Source of the DNA: Solimonas sp040066175
GTDB lineage: Bacteria > Pseudomonadota > Gammaproteobacteria > Nevskiales > Nevskiaceae
Direction: 5' to 3'
Assembly (NCBI RefSeq): GCF_040066175.1
Contig: NZ_JBEAAM010000008.1
Span: forward strand, 1 to 64,000
DNA length: 64,000 nucleotides
The position numbers and the translations under genes were made by a program. The notes beneath the pieces were generated by a model. That model worked only from the letters and a program-made list of their open reading frames with translations, made no database searches and was not told the origin of the DNA. Positions 9,256 to 19,700 of the stretch are shown here, piece by piece (the stretch's first letter is position 1; each line of letters opens with the position of its first letter).

Positions 9256-10352
9256 GGCACGGTCTGCGGCATGCTGTCGTCGGCGAAGCGGATGCGCCGG
9301 GCCAGCGCCGCGGTCACCACGATGCGGCCGTCCGCCTCGACGACGAAAGCCTGGTCGATGCCCAGCGCGCGCGCGGTCTCGCGCCAGGCCAGCGGACCGG
9401 CGACGAACAGCGCGGTGCTGGCCGCGTCGGCGAGTGCGCCGTCCGCTGCGACCACGGTGACCGCCTGCAGCCCGGTGGCCGGGTAACCGCTGTGCGGGTC
9501 GAGCAGGTGGTGGTAGCGACGGCCCTCGAACTCGAAATAGCGTTCGTAGTCGCCGCTGGTGACCACCGCCTCGTCGCCGGACGTCTCCAGCGAGGCGAGC
9601 ACGCGATGCTGCGCGTCGACGCGCGGATGGCGCACGCCGATGCGCCACGGCCGGTCGCCGCGCCGCCCGGCGACGCGCAGATTGCCGCCGAGGTTGACGA
9701 TCGCATGCGCGAAGCCGGCGCTGCGCAGCCGTTCGATCGCCAGATCGGTGGCATCGCCCTTGGCGATCGCGCCGAAGTCGAGCCAGACCGCGCGGGCCGG
9801 GCCGTAGCTGTGCGCGGCCGCGTCCAGCGGCGGCGCGGCCTGCAGTGCGTGGACGGCTGCGGCGACGGCGTCGGCGGTCGGTGGTTCGCTGCGGAACCGC
9901 GTCTCGTCGTGGAAACCCCACAGTTCGACCAGGCGGCCGATGCGCACGTCGAAGCGCCCGCCGCTGGCTGCGGACAGCGCCGCGGCGCGGCTGAACAGCG
10001 GCTGCAGCGCCGGTGGAATCGTCACGGTCTCGCCGCGGGCGAGCGCCTGGTTGAGCTGGCCCAGCGCACCGGTGCCCCAGGCGCTCCAGCGCGCCTCGTA
10101 GGCACGCAGGAAATCCTCCAGATCGCGCAGCGCCGCTTCGCCGGCATCGCGCGGCTGGCCCGGATCGAGATACAGCGACGCGGAGATGATCGTGCCCATC
10201 GCCAGGAACTCGCGCTCGACCAGCCGCGGATCGGTTCCGGGCGGCTGCCGCAGCGCCAGCCAGGCAAACAGCGCCGCGAGCCCGAGGCCCACCAGCAGCC
10301 GGCGCAGGAACATCGTCGAGAACGGCAGTCTCGAAATCGGCGAAACGTCCAT
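9252..10352 (-). CDS. apbE: FAD:protein FMN transferase ApbE
   Basis: Transfers FMN from FAD onto a Thr or Ser of target flavoproteins outside the cytoplasm. 366 residues: an N-terminal membrane anchor (FLRRLLVGLGLAALFAWLAL) with no lipobox, then the ApbE core with LAMGTIISASLY, the catalytic segment WLDFGAIAKGDATD, NLGGNLRVAGR, TSGDYERYFEFEG and LLDPHSGYPATG. The anchor places the enzyme on the periplasmic face. It lies 6 bp downstream of gshB and is coupled to the NusG-domain-II gene. No Rnf/Nqr subunit or FMN-binding-domain protein is present in the window, so the acceptor protein must be encoded elsewhere. Confidence 0.95.
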   Translation of the reverse strand: MDVSPISRLPFSTMFLRRLLVGLGLAALFAWLALRQPPGTDPRLVEREFLAMGTIISASLYLDPGQPRDAGEAALRDLEDFLRAYEARWSAWGTGALGQLNQALARGETVTIPPALQPLFSRAAALSAASGGRFDVRIGRLVELWGFHDETRFRSEPPTADAVAAAVHALQAAPPLDAAAHSYGPARAVWLDFGAIAKGDATDLAIERLRSAGFAHAIVNLGGNLRVAGRRGDRPWRIGVRHPRVDAQHRVLASLETSGDEAVVTSGDYERYFEFEGRRYHHLLDPHSGYPATGLQAVTVVAADGALADAASTALFVAGPLAWRETARALGIDQAFVVEADGRIVVTAALARRIRFADDSMPQTVP

Positions 10353-10358
10353 GTAGCG

Positions 10359-11324
10359 CTAGGCAGAGCGCGCTCGCGCGGCGAGACGCCTCTCGATGGC
10401 CGCGATGACCTCGCCGCCGATGTCCAGGCCGCAGGCGGCGTCGAGCTCGCGTGCGCAGGTCGGCGAAGTGACATTGATCTCGGTGAGGGAGTCGCCGATC
10501 ACGTCGAGGCCCACGAACAGCAGGCCCATCTCGCGCAGTTTCGGCCCGACCTGCGCGGCGATCCAGCGGTCGCGCGCGGACAGCGGGCGCGGTTCGCCGC
10601 GGCCGCCGGCGGCGAGATTGCCGCGCGTTTCGCCGGGCTGCGGGATGCGCGCCAGTGCGTAGGGCACCGGTTCGCCATCGACCACCAGGATGCGCTTGTC
10701 GCCGTGGACGATCTCGGGGATGTAGCGCTGCGCCATGATGTGACGGCGACCGTTGTCGGTCAGCGTCTCGATGATGGCGCCCAGGTTCAGGCCGTCGCGG
10801 CCGATGCGGAAGATGCCGGCACCGCCCATGCCGTCGAGCGGCTTGCAGATGATGTCGCCATGCTCGGCGTGGAAGGCGCGCAGCGTCGCGGCGTCGCGCG
10901 CGATCACGGTCGGTGCGCAGCACTGCGCGAACCAGCTGATGAACACCTTTTCGTTGGCATCGCGCAGCGAACGCGGGCGGTTGACGACCAGCGCGCCGTC
11001 CTGCTCGGCGCGTTCGAGGACGTAAGTCGCGGCGACGAACTCCAGATCGAACGGCGGGTCCTTGCGCATCAGGATCGCGTCGAAGGTGCCGAGGCGTCGC
11101 TCGGTTGCTTCGCCCAAGTCGAACCAGTGCTTGGTGTCGTCGAACACCTCGACCGGGCGGGCCCGGCACATCGCCGCGCCGTCGCGGATCCACAGGTCCG
11201 CCATCTCCAGGTAATGCAGCCTCCAGCCCCGCTTCTGCGCCGCCAGCATCAGCGCGAGCGTGGTGTCCTTGTAGGGTTTGATGGTGGAGATGGGATCCAT
11301 CACCACCGCCAGAGTACGGTTCAT
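10359..11324 (-). CDS. gshB: Glutathione synthetase GshB
   Basis: ATP-grasp enzyme joining glycine to gamma-glutamylcysteine, the last step of glutathione synthesis. 321 residues (E. coli 315) with the N-terminal VVMDPISTIKPYKDTTLALM signature, the ATP-grasp loop KPLDGMGGAGIFRI and the magnesium/substrate site DVIGDSLTEINVTSPT. Start at ATG 11324. Only 13 bp separates it from the end of gshA, so both glutathione genes are co-transcribed here. Confidence 0.96.
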   Translation of the reverse strand: MNRTLAVVMDPISTIKPYKDTTLALMLAAQKRGWRLHYLEMADLWIRDGAAMCRARPVEVFDDTKHWFDLGEATERRLGTFDAILMRKDPPFDLEFVAATYVLERAEQDGALVVNRPRSLRDANEKVFISWFAQCCAPTVIARDAATLRAFHAEHGDIICKPLDGMGGAGIFRIGRDGLNLGAIIETLTDNGRRHIMAQRYIPEIVHGDKRILVVDGEPVPYALARIPQPGETRGNLAAGGRGEPRPLSARDRWIAAQVGPKLREMGLLFVGLDVIGDSLTEINVTSPTCARELDAACGLDIGGEVIAAIERRLAARARSA

Positions 11325-11337
11325 CGCTCGACGACGC

Positions 11338-12648
11338 TCAGGCGGCCGCCGGCTTGGCCAGCTGCACGGTCGCCTCGATCTCGCGCGCCGCGGCCAGCGC
11401 GGCCAGTCGCGCGACGACGCCATAGGCGTAGAAGCGGTTCGGACGCTCGTCCGGACCGCAGGCTGGATCGGGATGGCTGCAGCACTCGTCAAACGCGAGC
11501 GGCTCGAAGCGCATGCCGGGCGCGTTCAGGTTTTCCTGGTTGCCACGCTGCGAGTTGAGGCGGTAGAAACCGCCGACGACGAACTGGTCGATCATGTACA
11601 CCACCGGCTCGGCGGTGGCGCCTTCGGCGCCCATCTTCTCGAAGGTGTAGACACCCTCCTGGATGATCGCGCCGGTGACCTCGCGTCCTTCCTTGGCGCT
11701 GGACATGTGCGTGCGTGCCTTGCGGTTCATGTTGCGGATGTCCTCGACGCTGCGCGCGGTCATCACGCCCATGCCGTAGGTGCCGGCCTCGGACTTGACG
11801 ATGACGAAAGGCTCGTCCTGGATGCCGTACTCCTTGTACTTGGCGGCGATGTCCTCGAGCAGCAGGGCGACGTTGGCCTCCAGGCACTCCTGGCCCTCGC
11901 GCTTCTGGAAGTTGATCTGGCCGCAGTTGCGGAACAGCGGGTCGATCAGCCACGGGTCCAGGTCGATCAGCGCACCGAGCTCCTTGGCGACCTCGCGGTA
12001 GAAGCCGAAATGATTGGATTTCTGCCGCGCATGCCAGCCCAGATCGAGCGGCGGGATCACGTCCTGGTCGAGGTTGCGCAGGATCTCCGGCACACCGGCG
12101 GACAGGTCGTTGTTGAGCAGCACCGCGCAGGGATGGAAGTCGCCGACGTGCAGGCGGTCGCCGCTGCGCTGCAGCGGCTCGAGGCGCAGCGTGCGCCCGG
12201 AGACTTCCAGTGTCAGGTCGGTCGGCTCGTGCAGGTCGGGGATCAGCGAGCCGACACGCACGTGGAACCCGGCCTTGGTGATCAGATCGACCAGCGTGCC
12301 GACGTTCTCCAGGTAGAACTTGTTGCGCGTGTGGTTCTCAGGGATCAGCAGCACGCGCCGTGCGGTCGGGCAGACGCGCTGGATCGCGGTCTGCAGCGCC
12401 TGCACGCACAGCGGCTCGAATGCCGTGTTGAGGTTGTTGAAGCCGCCGGGAAACAGGTTGGTATCGACCGGCGCCAGCTTGAAGCCGGCATTGCGCAGAT
12501 CGACCGAGCTGTAGAACGGCGGTGGCGTCTTCAGCCACTGCTCGCGGAACCAGGCTTCGATGTCGGCGGAGCGCTGCAGCAGCTTCGACTCCAGCGCCAG
12601 CAGCGGACCGGTCTGTGCAGTCGTCAGGTGGGGAACGGGGCTCAGCAT
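11338..12648 (-). CDS. gshA: Glutamate-cysteine ligase, proteobacterial GshA type (PF08886)
   Basis: First and rate-limiting step of glutathione synthesis. 436 residues of the GshA family that is unrelated in sequence to E. coli GshA and is found in Xanthomonadales and some beta- and gammaproteobacteria. Recognisable by SSVDLRNAGFKLAPVDTNLF, the PGGFNNLN stretch, LIPENHTRN, and the ATP-grasp-like VKSEAGTYGMGVM. The ATG at 12648 is preferred over an in-frame start at 12729 that would add an Arg-rich leader. Divergent from pilG; the 186-bp gap contains the promoters of both units. Confidence 0.92.
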   Translation of the reverse strand: MLSPVPHLTTAQTGPLLALESKLLQRSADIEAWFREQWLKTPPPFYSSVDLRNAGFKLAPVDTNLFPGGFNNLNTAFEPLCVQALQTAIQRVCPTARRVLLIPENHTRNKFYLENVGTLVDLITKAGFHVRVGSLIPDLHEPTDLTLEVSGRTLRLEPLQRSGDRLHVGDFHPCAVLLNNDLSAGVPEILRNLDQDVIPPLDLGWHARQKSNHFGFYREVAKELGALIDLDPWLIDPLFRNCGQINFQKREGQECLEANVALLLEDIAAKYKEYGIQDEPFVIVKSEAGTYGMGVMTARSVEDIRNMNRKARTHMSSAKEGREVTGAIIQEGVYTFEKMGAEGATAEPVVYMIDQFVVGGFYRLNSQRGNQENLNAPGMRFEPLAFDECCSHPDPACGPDERPNRFYAYGVVARLAALAAAREIEATVQLAKPAAA

Positions 12649-12834
12649 GTCGGGGCTCGCGGTGGTTCGCGCACGGAGAGGCGGCAGCGTTCGCCTACGC
12701 CGGGCGCCTGGACGCGCATGGTAGCGCATGGGCGTGCATCGGCGTGCGCGGGGAGGCGCGCCACGCTGTTAAGCAGACCGGCGACTGTGCTAAAACAACT
12801 CGATCGACGCAGCTGCACCTTCCAGGGGAATTGA

Positions 12835-13215
12835 GTGGCGAAAGAGTCGGCCGTGAAGGTCATGGTCATCGATGACAGCCAAACCATCCGGCGCACCGCC
12901 GAGACGCTGCTCGCGCGCGAGGGCTATCAGGTCATCACCGCGCAGGACGGGTTCGAGGCCCTGGCCAAGATCGCCGATCACGCTCCGGACCTGATCTTCA
13001 TCGACATCATGATGCCGCGCCTGGATGGCTATCAGGCCTGTGCGCTGATCAAGGGCAACCCGCGCTTCGCGCGCACGCCGGTGATCATGCTGTCGTCCAA
13101 GGACGGATTGTTCGACCGCGCACGCGGCCGCATCGTGGGTTCGGACGAGTATCTGACCAAGCCATTCACCAAGGACGAACTGCTGGGGGCGGTTCGGGCC
13201 CACATCAAGAAGTAG
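12835..13215 (+). CDS. pilG: Twitching-motility response regulator PilG
   Basis: Single-domain CheY-like receiver that takes phosphate from the ChpA kinase and promotes type IV pilus extension. 126 residues: acidic pair in MVIDDSQTIRR, phosphoacceptor Asp in IFIDIMMPRLDG, and the conserved VIMLSSKDGLFD and YLTKPF; the AETLL-x-ITA-DGFEALAKI pattern matches PilG rather than PilH. The start is GTG (12835) with a Shine-Dalgarno AGGGGA five bases upstream. First gene of the pil-chp operon. Confidence 0.93.
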   Translation: MAKESAVKVMVIDDSQTIRRTAETLLAREGYQVITAQDGFEALAKIADHAPDLIFIDIMMPRLDGYQACALIKGNPRFARTPVIMLSSKDGLFDRARGRIVGSDEYLTKPFTKDELLGAVRAHIKK

Positions 13216-13239
13216 CGCGCGAGCGCAACGGGGGGAGGT

Positions 13240-13788
13240 ATGGCGGGCGACTTGAGGGCAATGCGGGGCGATCCGTTCGGGTTGTTGCTCGAACTCGAAA
13301 GCCTGCTGCGCGCGGCGCGCATGGATGCCGCTGCCGGCGAGGCGCAGACCTGGACCGGCCTCGGATTCCGGATCGGTCCGACCTGGCTGGTCGCACCGCG
13401 CGACGACGTCCGCGAAGTGCTGCCGCCACCCTCGACGACCCGCGTGCCCAACGCCAGGCCCTGGTTGCGCGGCATGGCCAACGTGCGCGGCGAACTGCTG
13501 GCGATCGTCGATCTGGCCGGCGTGCTCGGCCTGGCCGCGTCCGAGCATCATCGTCTGCAGCGCATTCTCGTCGTCAATTCCAAGGAAGTGCCGGTCGGCC
13601 TGCTGGTGGACGAGGTCGCCGGCTACCGGCAGTTCACGCCCGGCGAGCAGCGCATCGAACTGGCCGCGCAGTCGCAGCCGTACACGCCGTACCTGCTCGG
13701 TGCCTTCGTCCACGAGGGACAGCCGTGGCTCGCGTTCTCCCTGCACAAGCTCGTGCAGGGTGAGGCTTTCCGGTCCGCTGCGCTATGA
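13240..13788 (+). CDS. pilI: CheW-like coupling protein PilI
   Basis: Adaptor that links chemoreceptor (PilJ) and the ChpA kinase in type IV pilus chemosensing. 182 residues, a single CheW fold: GIGPTWLVAP-like first strand, VPNARPWLRGMANVRGELLAIVDL, LVVN-SKEVPVGLLVDEV and YLLGAFVHEGQPW. Located between pilG and chpA; the stop overlaps the chpA start (ATGA). The usual pilH and pilJ genes that flank pilI in Pseudomonas and Xanthomonas are missing at this position. Confidence 0.9.
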   Translation: MAGDLRAMRGDPFGLLLELESLLRAARMDAAAGEAQTWTGLGFRIGPTWLVAPRDDVREVLPPPSTTRVPNARPWLRGMANVRGELLAIVDLAGVLGLAASEHHRLQRILVVNSKEVPVGLLVDEVAGYRQFTPGEQRIELAAQSQPYTPYLLGAFVHEGQPWLAFSLHKLVQGEAFRSAAL

Positions 13789-16700
13789 ACGCGCGCCAGC
13801 GGCCGCAACTGATCGCCGGCATCCACTGGGTGCGCGGCGAGATCGAACAGAGCATCGCGCGCGCGCGCGGCCTGATCGACCATTACGCCGAGAGCGGCGG
13901 TGACCCGCTGCAACTGCAGCAGGCGTACAACGAACTCGATCAGGTGCGCGGCACCGCCGCGATGATCCAGTGCTACGGCATGGCCGCGGTGGCCGGCGAG
14001 ATGGCGGCCGGCCTGCAGGATCTGGCGCAGCACCGGATCAGCGATCCCGAACCCCTGTACTCGGCGCTGCTCGGCGGCACGATCCAGCTGTCCGACTACC
14101 TGCAGGCACTCGCGGACGGCACGCCCGACAGCGCGCTGGTCATGCAGCCCGCCATCAACGAGCTGCGTCTGGCTCGTGGCCAGCCGGTGTTCACCGAAAG
14201 CGATCTGTTCGTCGCGCAGATGCAGGCTCTGGGACTGGAGCTGGCGCCGCCGAGCGGTGGTGCGGCGCAGCCCGGTGCGGCGCAGCGCGAGGCGGCGCGC
14301 CTGCTGCCGGTGTTCCAGGCCGCGCTGCTGACCTGGGTGCGCAGCGGGGCCGATGCGCAGACCGGCGCGGCGCGCGCCGGCAAGGTATCCGAACTGATCG
14401 CCCAGGCGGCGGTCCGCACGCCGGTGCACCAGCTCTGGCGGGTCGCCGCTGCCTGCATCGAGGCGCATCTGGCGCGCGGCATCGGCAACGTGCTCGAACT
14501 CAAGCGCCTGTTCGGCCGCCTCGTGCCGCAGCTCAAGGTGCTCGCCGCGGATGGCGAGGACGCTGCGGCCGCGGAAGTCGGCGAGCTGTCGCTGCAGTTG
14601 CTGTTCCTGCTCGGACGCGCGACGGCCGGCGGGCCACGGGTGCAGGCGGTGCGTCAGGCTTTCGACCTCGACGCCCATCTGCCGGACGCCGCGGCGCTCG
14701 ACCAGCTGCGCCGGCGCATCCATGGACCGAGCACTTCGCTGCTGTCCAAGGTGGCCGAGGAGATCCGCGCGGACTTCGCGCGCGTCAAGGATCAGATCGA
14801 CCTGATCGTGCGCGCCGGCGGCGCCGGTGACGTCAGCGCGACGGTCGAGGGACTCAACCGCATCGGTCCGACGCTGGGCGCGCTGGGGCTGGTGCGCCTG
14901 CAGCAGGTCGTCGCCGGCCAGGTGCGCCTGCTCGGCAAGGCCGGCTCCGGCGCCGATCCGTCGGTGTGGATGGAGCTGGCCACGTCCATCCTGCGTGTCG
15001 AGAACGACCTCGAAGAGGCCTTGTTCCGGCAGATGCAGCGGCGCGAGGAGGGCGGCGACGAGGTGACCGTCGGCGTGCCGGCGTCGCGCGACCTGGCCGA
15101 GGGCCAGGAGGCGCTGTACCGCGAGTCGCTGGTCAATCTCGCCCGCATCAAGTCGGCCGCCGATGCCTGGTTCAAGGGCGGCACCGGCGCGGAAGTGCCG
15201 GAGATGGTGCGGCTGTTCGGGGAGATCGCGGCGGGCTTCGACGTGCTGGAGCAGCCGCGGGCCGCGGAGCTCTGCCGCCGTGCGCGCCACTTCGTCGGCG
15301 CCGCGGAGTTCGAACGCCTGCGTGGGGACATCGGCCGTTCCGAGCGCTTTGCCGACGCGGTGGCGGCGATCGAGTACTACGTCGAAGCCAAGCGTGCCCA
15401 GCTGCCGACCGCCGACGCGATACTCGACGACCTCGAGCGCGCGCTCGACACGCTCGATGCGGCGGTCGCCGAGGCCGTCGCGCCGGGCGTCGAGGTCATC
15501 GAGCCGGCACCGCTCGCCGAGGCCCTGCCGACCGAAGCGCCCCGCGCCGAGCCGGCGGGGGGCGTCACGCCCGCCGCGGCGGCGGGCGAGGCCTTCGACG
15601 CCGGCGAGGATCCGGAGATCCGCGAGATCTTCCTCGAAGAAGCCGCCGAGGTCCTGCAGACGCTACAGGGATCGTTCGCCGCGTGGAGCCGCGATCCACA
15701 GGACCGCGAGGCGCTGACCACCCTGCGCCGCGCCTTCCATACGCTCAAGGGCAGCGGCCGCACCGTCGGCGCGGCCGACATCGGTGGGTTCGGCTGGGCG
15801 CTGGAGAACATGCTCAACCGCTGCCTCGATGGATCGATCGCCATCAGTCCGGGCGTGGTCGAGACCGTCGGCCGTGCGCTGGCGGTGCTGCCGGGACTGA
15901 TCGAGGCGTTCCGGGCGCGCCGCGGCGCGCCGGACGACGTGGCCTCGGTCACCGCCGCCGCCGCGGAGTACGCCGCCGGGCGCACGCCGGGCGCTGTAGC
16001 CGAGCCAGACATGCTGTCGATCTTCCGCGAGGACGCGATCGAGCGGCTCTCCCATGTCGATGCCTGGGTCGATGCCAGGGCCGGGGAGGGCGAGATCCCC
16101 GTCGAACGCGACATCGTGCGCGCCTTCCACACCGTCAAGGGCGCGGCGCGCGCCATCGAGGCCCAGGCGATCGGCGATGTCGCCGGAGCCATCGAGGCTT
16201 ACCTGGACGCCGCCGCCGATGCGCGCGTCCTGCTGGGGCCGGAGGCGCGCGGTGCGCTGCGCGAAGCCGCGGCCGTGCTGCGCGGCTGGGTCGGCGAGCT
16301 CGGTACACCGGCGGCGGCGACGCAGGACCCGGCGCCGTGGCTCGAGCGCATCCACAAGCTGCGCAGCGAGGTGCCGGAGGAGGCTTTGCGCTCCAGCGCC
16401 GACCGGCAGCTCGCGGAGATCTTCGCCGGCGAGGCATTCGACCTGGTATCGAAGATCGAGGAGCAGGTGCGCGGCTGGACACAGGCGCCGGACAACATCC
16501 GCGCCGCGCAGGAACTCAGGACCTTGAGCCACACGCTGCTCGGTGCTGCGCAGATGTCGGCGTGCACGGCGATCGCCGACGTGGCGCGTGCGCTGCACCG
16601 TGCCTTCAGCGGCGCGGCGGCGGCCACGATCGTGCCCGACCCCGAGGCGATCGCGACGCTGCTCGCCGTCTGCGAGGGTCTGTTCCAGTACCTCGATCGC

Positions 16701-19700
16701 TACCGCGAGGGGCGCCTGGGCAGCGACGATGCCGGTTGGGCGGCGCGCGTGGACGCACTGGGGTGGGCTGGCGAGCTGCCGGCGCCGGCCGAACCCGCAG
16801 CGGTGGCCCCGGCCGCCGGGGTCGCCGCGGCGCCCGCTGCCGTCGATGAGGCGGGCGCCGCGGGGGAAGAAGCCGAGGAAGTCCTCGAGATGCCGCCGGT
16901 GGAGCCGGTGCCGGAAAGCGCTGAGCCCGACCCCGAACTGCTCGCGATCTTCCAGGCCGAGGCCGAGGAGCTGCTCGAAGGGCTAGATCAGAGCGTCTCC
17001 GCGCTGGAGCGCGATCCGCGCAACCTGACACCGCTGGGCGAGATCAAGCGGCTGCTGCACACCTTCAAGGGCAGCGCGCGCGTCTCCGGCCTGGGTACCC
17101 TCGGCGACGTGGCGCATCGGCTGGAGTCGCTGTTCGAACGACTCGAACTGGGCGAGGTCAGGGCGGGCACGAACTTCTTCGCGCGGGTCCAGAACGCGCT
17201 GGATGGTCTGAATCTGGCGCTCGACGACATCCGTCGCGGTGTCGTCCCGGAACCGGTGCAACTGCTCGACGAACTGGCGCAGCCCCTGGTGTCCGATGCG
17301 GCGCCTGCGCCTGCGCCAGCGCCGATGCCGGCCGCAGCGCCGGTTCCGCCGACCGCCCCGGCGGCACGGGCCGCCGCGGCGGTTCCCGCGCAGGTCTTGC
17401 CGGACGACTTCGACGTCGAGCTCGCGCAGACCTTCACCGCCGAGGCGGAGGAGCTCATGGAGATCCTCGAGGAGGCGCTGCCGCGCTGGCAGGCGCTGCC
17501 CGGGGACTACTCGCCGGCCCGCGACATGCTGCGGGCCCTGCACACCTACAAGGGCGGCGCGCGCATGGCCGGCCTGATGGGGCTGGGCGAGGCGGCGCAC
17601 GAACTCGAGTCCTTGATCGAGGGTCTGGAGTACGCCGGCGAGCTGGACGCCGGCGCGCTCAAGGTCGTGGCCGGCGCGGTGTCCGAGCTGCGCCGCATGA
17701 CCGACCGCCTGCAGCGCGGCGAGTACGCCGCGCTGATCGCCCTCGGCGGTGCCGCCGAGGAGACCGCTGAAGCCACTGCCGAGGTCGAGTCGGCGCCGGC
17801 GCCTACGCCGGCCGCCGCCGAAGCGCCGCTGGAACTCGCCGCCGTGCCTGCCGAGCCTGCGGTGCAGCCCGCCGAAGAGCTGCCCGCCGGCATGTGGCAT
17901 CCGCTGCTGTTCTGGCGTCCGGGCGAGCAGGCCGACGCGCTGTCGGCACAGCGCCGCGAAACCGCGCGCGTGCCGGTCGAGACGCTGGATCGCCTGCTCA
18001 ACGAGGCCGGCGAGATCTCCATCTACCGCTCGCGCATGGACGAGCACAACGCCGCGATCCAGTCGCAGCTGGAAGACATGACGCAGGCGATCCACCGCGT
18101 GCGCGACCAGCTGCGCCAGCTCGAAATCGAGACCGAGGCGCAGATCGCGGCGCGCGGCTTCGGACGTGCCGAGGGGCCGGACCGCTATGCGGGCGAGTTC
18201 GACCCGCTGGAGATGGACCGCTTCACGCGCATGCAGGAGCTGTCGCGCGCGCTCAACGAGTCGGTCGGCGACCTCGGCGCCGTGCATGCGTCCATCGACC
18301 AGTTGGCCAGCGAGACGACCACGATCCTGCTGCAGCAGGGACGCGTGACCACCGAAGTGCAGCAGGGCCTGATGCGCACACTGATGGTGCCGTTCTCGCG
18401 CCAGGTCGCGCGCCTGCAGCGCGTGGTCCAGCAGACTGCGCTGGAAAACGGCAAGCGCGTGGAGATCGCCTTCGAGGGTGTCGAGGCCGAGCTGGACCGC
18501 AACGTGCTGGAGCGCATGACTGCGCCGCTGGAGCACCTGCTGCGCAATGCGGTGATCCACGGCATCGAGTCGCCGGCGGACCGCGAGCGCGCCGGCAAGG
18601 CGGCCACGGGCCGGCTGCGCCTGCATCTGTGGCGCGAGGGCAGCCAGCTGTTCATCGAGCTGGCGGACGATGGTCGCGGACTCGACCTGCAGGCGATCCG
18701 CGAGACCGCGATCCGCCGCGGCCTGATGCCGCACGACGCCGTGGTCAGCGACGACGAGGCGGCGCAGTTCATCTTCATGCCGGGCTTTTCGACCGCCAAG
18801 CAGCTGACCCAGGACGCCGGCCGCGGGGTCGGCATGGACGTGGTCGCCGCCGAGGTCAAGCAGCTCGGCGGCAGTCTCGAACTGGCGTCGGAAACCGGCA
18901 AGGGCGCACGCTTCAAGGTCCGCCTGCCGCTGACACTGGCGATGGCGCAGTCGCTGCTGGTCGGCGTCGGCCACGAGCTGTATGCCGCACCGCTGTCCAG
19001 CATCGAGGGCATCGCGCGCATTCCCCGCGAGGAGCTCGACGGCCTGCTGTCCGAGACCGGCCCGGAGTTCGCCTACGGCGGCCAGCACTACCGCGTGCGC
19101 CATCTGGCCGATCTGGTCGGCCTGCCACGCGAGATTCCGGAGGATCTGCGCACCGTGCACGCGGTCCTGGTGCGCATGCCGGAGGGCATCGGCGGCGACG
19201 AACGCCGCGTTGCCGTGGTCGTCGATCACCTCGTCGGCAGCCGTCAGGTCGTCTCCAAGGCGGTCGGTCCGCAGATCAGCGCGATCCCCGGCATCAGCGG
19301 TGCGACCATCCTCGCGGACGGCCGCGTCGTGCTGATCCTCGACATCAGCGAGCTGGTGCAGGACCGCACGCGCCGGGTGCTGCGCACGCAGGCGGCCGTC
19401 GAGCATGGCGAGCGGCTGCCGGAGGCAGAGGCGCGGCGCCAGCTGATCATGGTCGTGGACGACTCGATCACCATCCGCCGCGTCACCGAACGCCTGCTGG
19501 CCCGGCATGGCTTCGAGGTCATCACCGCCAAGGATGGTCTCGACGCGATGGCGCAGCTGCAGACGGAGCGTCCGGACGCAATCCTGCTCGACATCGAGAT
19601 GCCGCGCGCGGACGGCTTCGAGGTCGCGGCGTTCGTGCGCAACAGCGCGCCGATCGCACGCACGCCGATCCTGATGATCACCTCGCGGTCCGGCGAGAAG

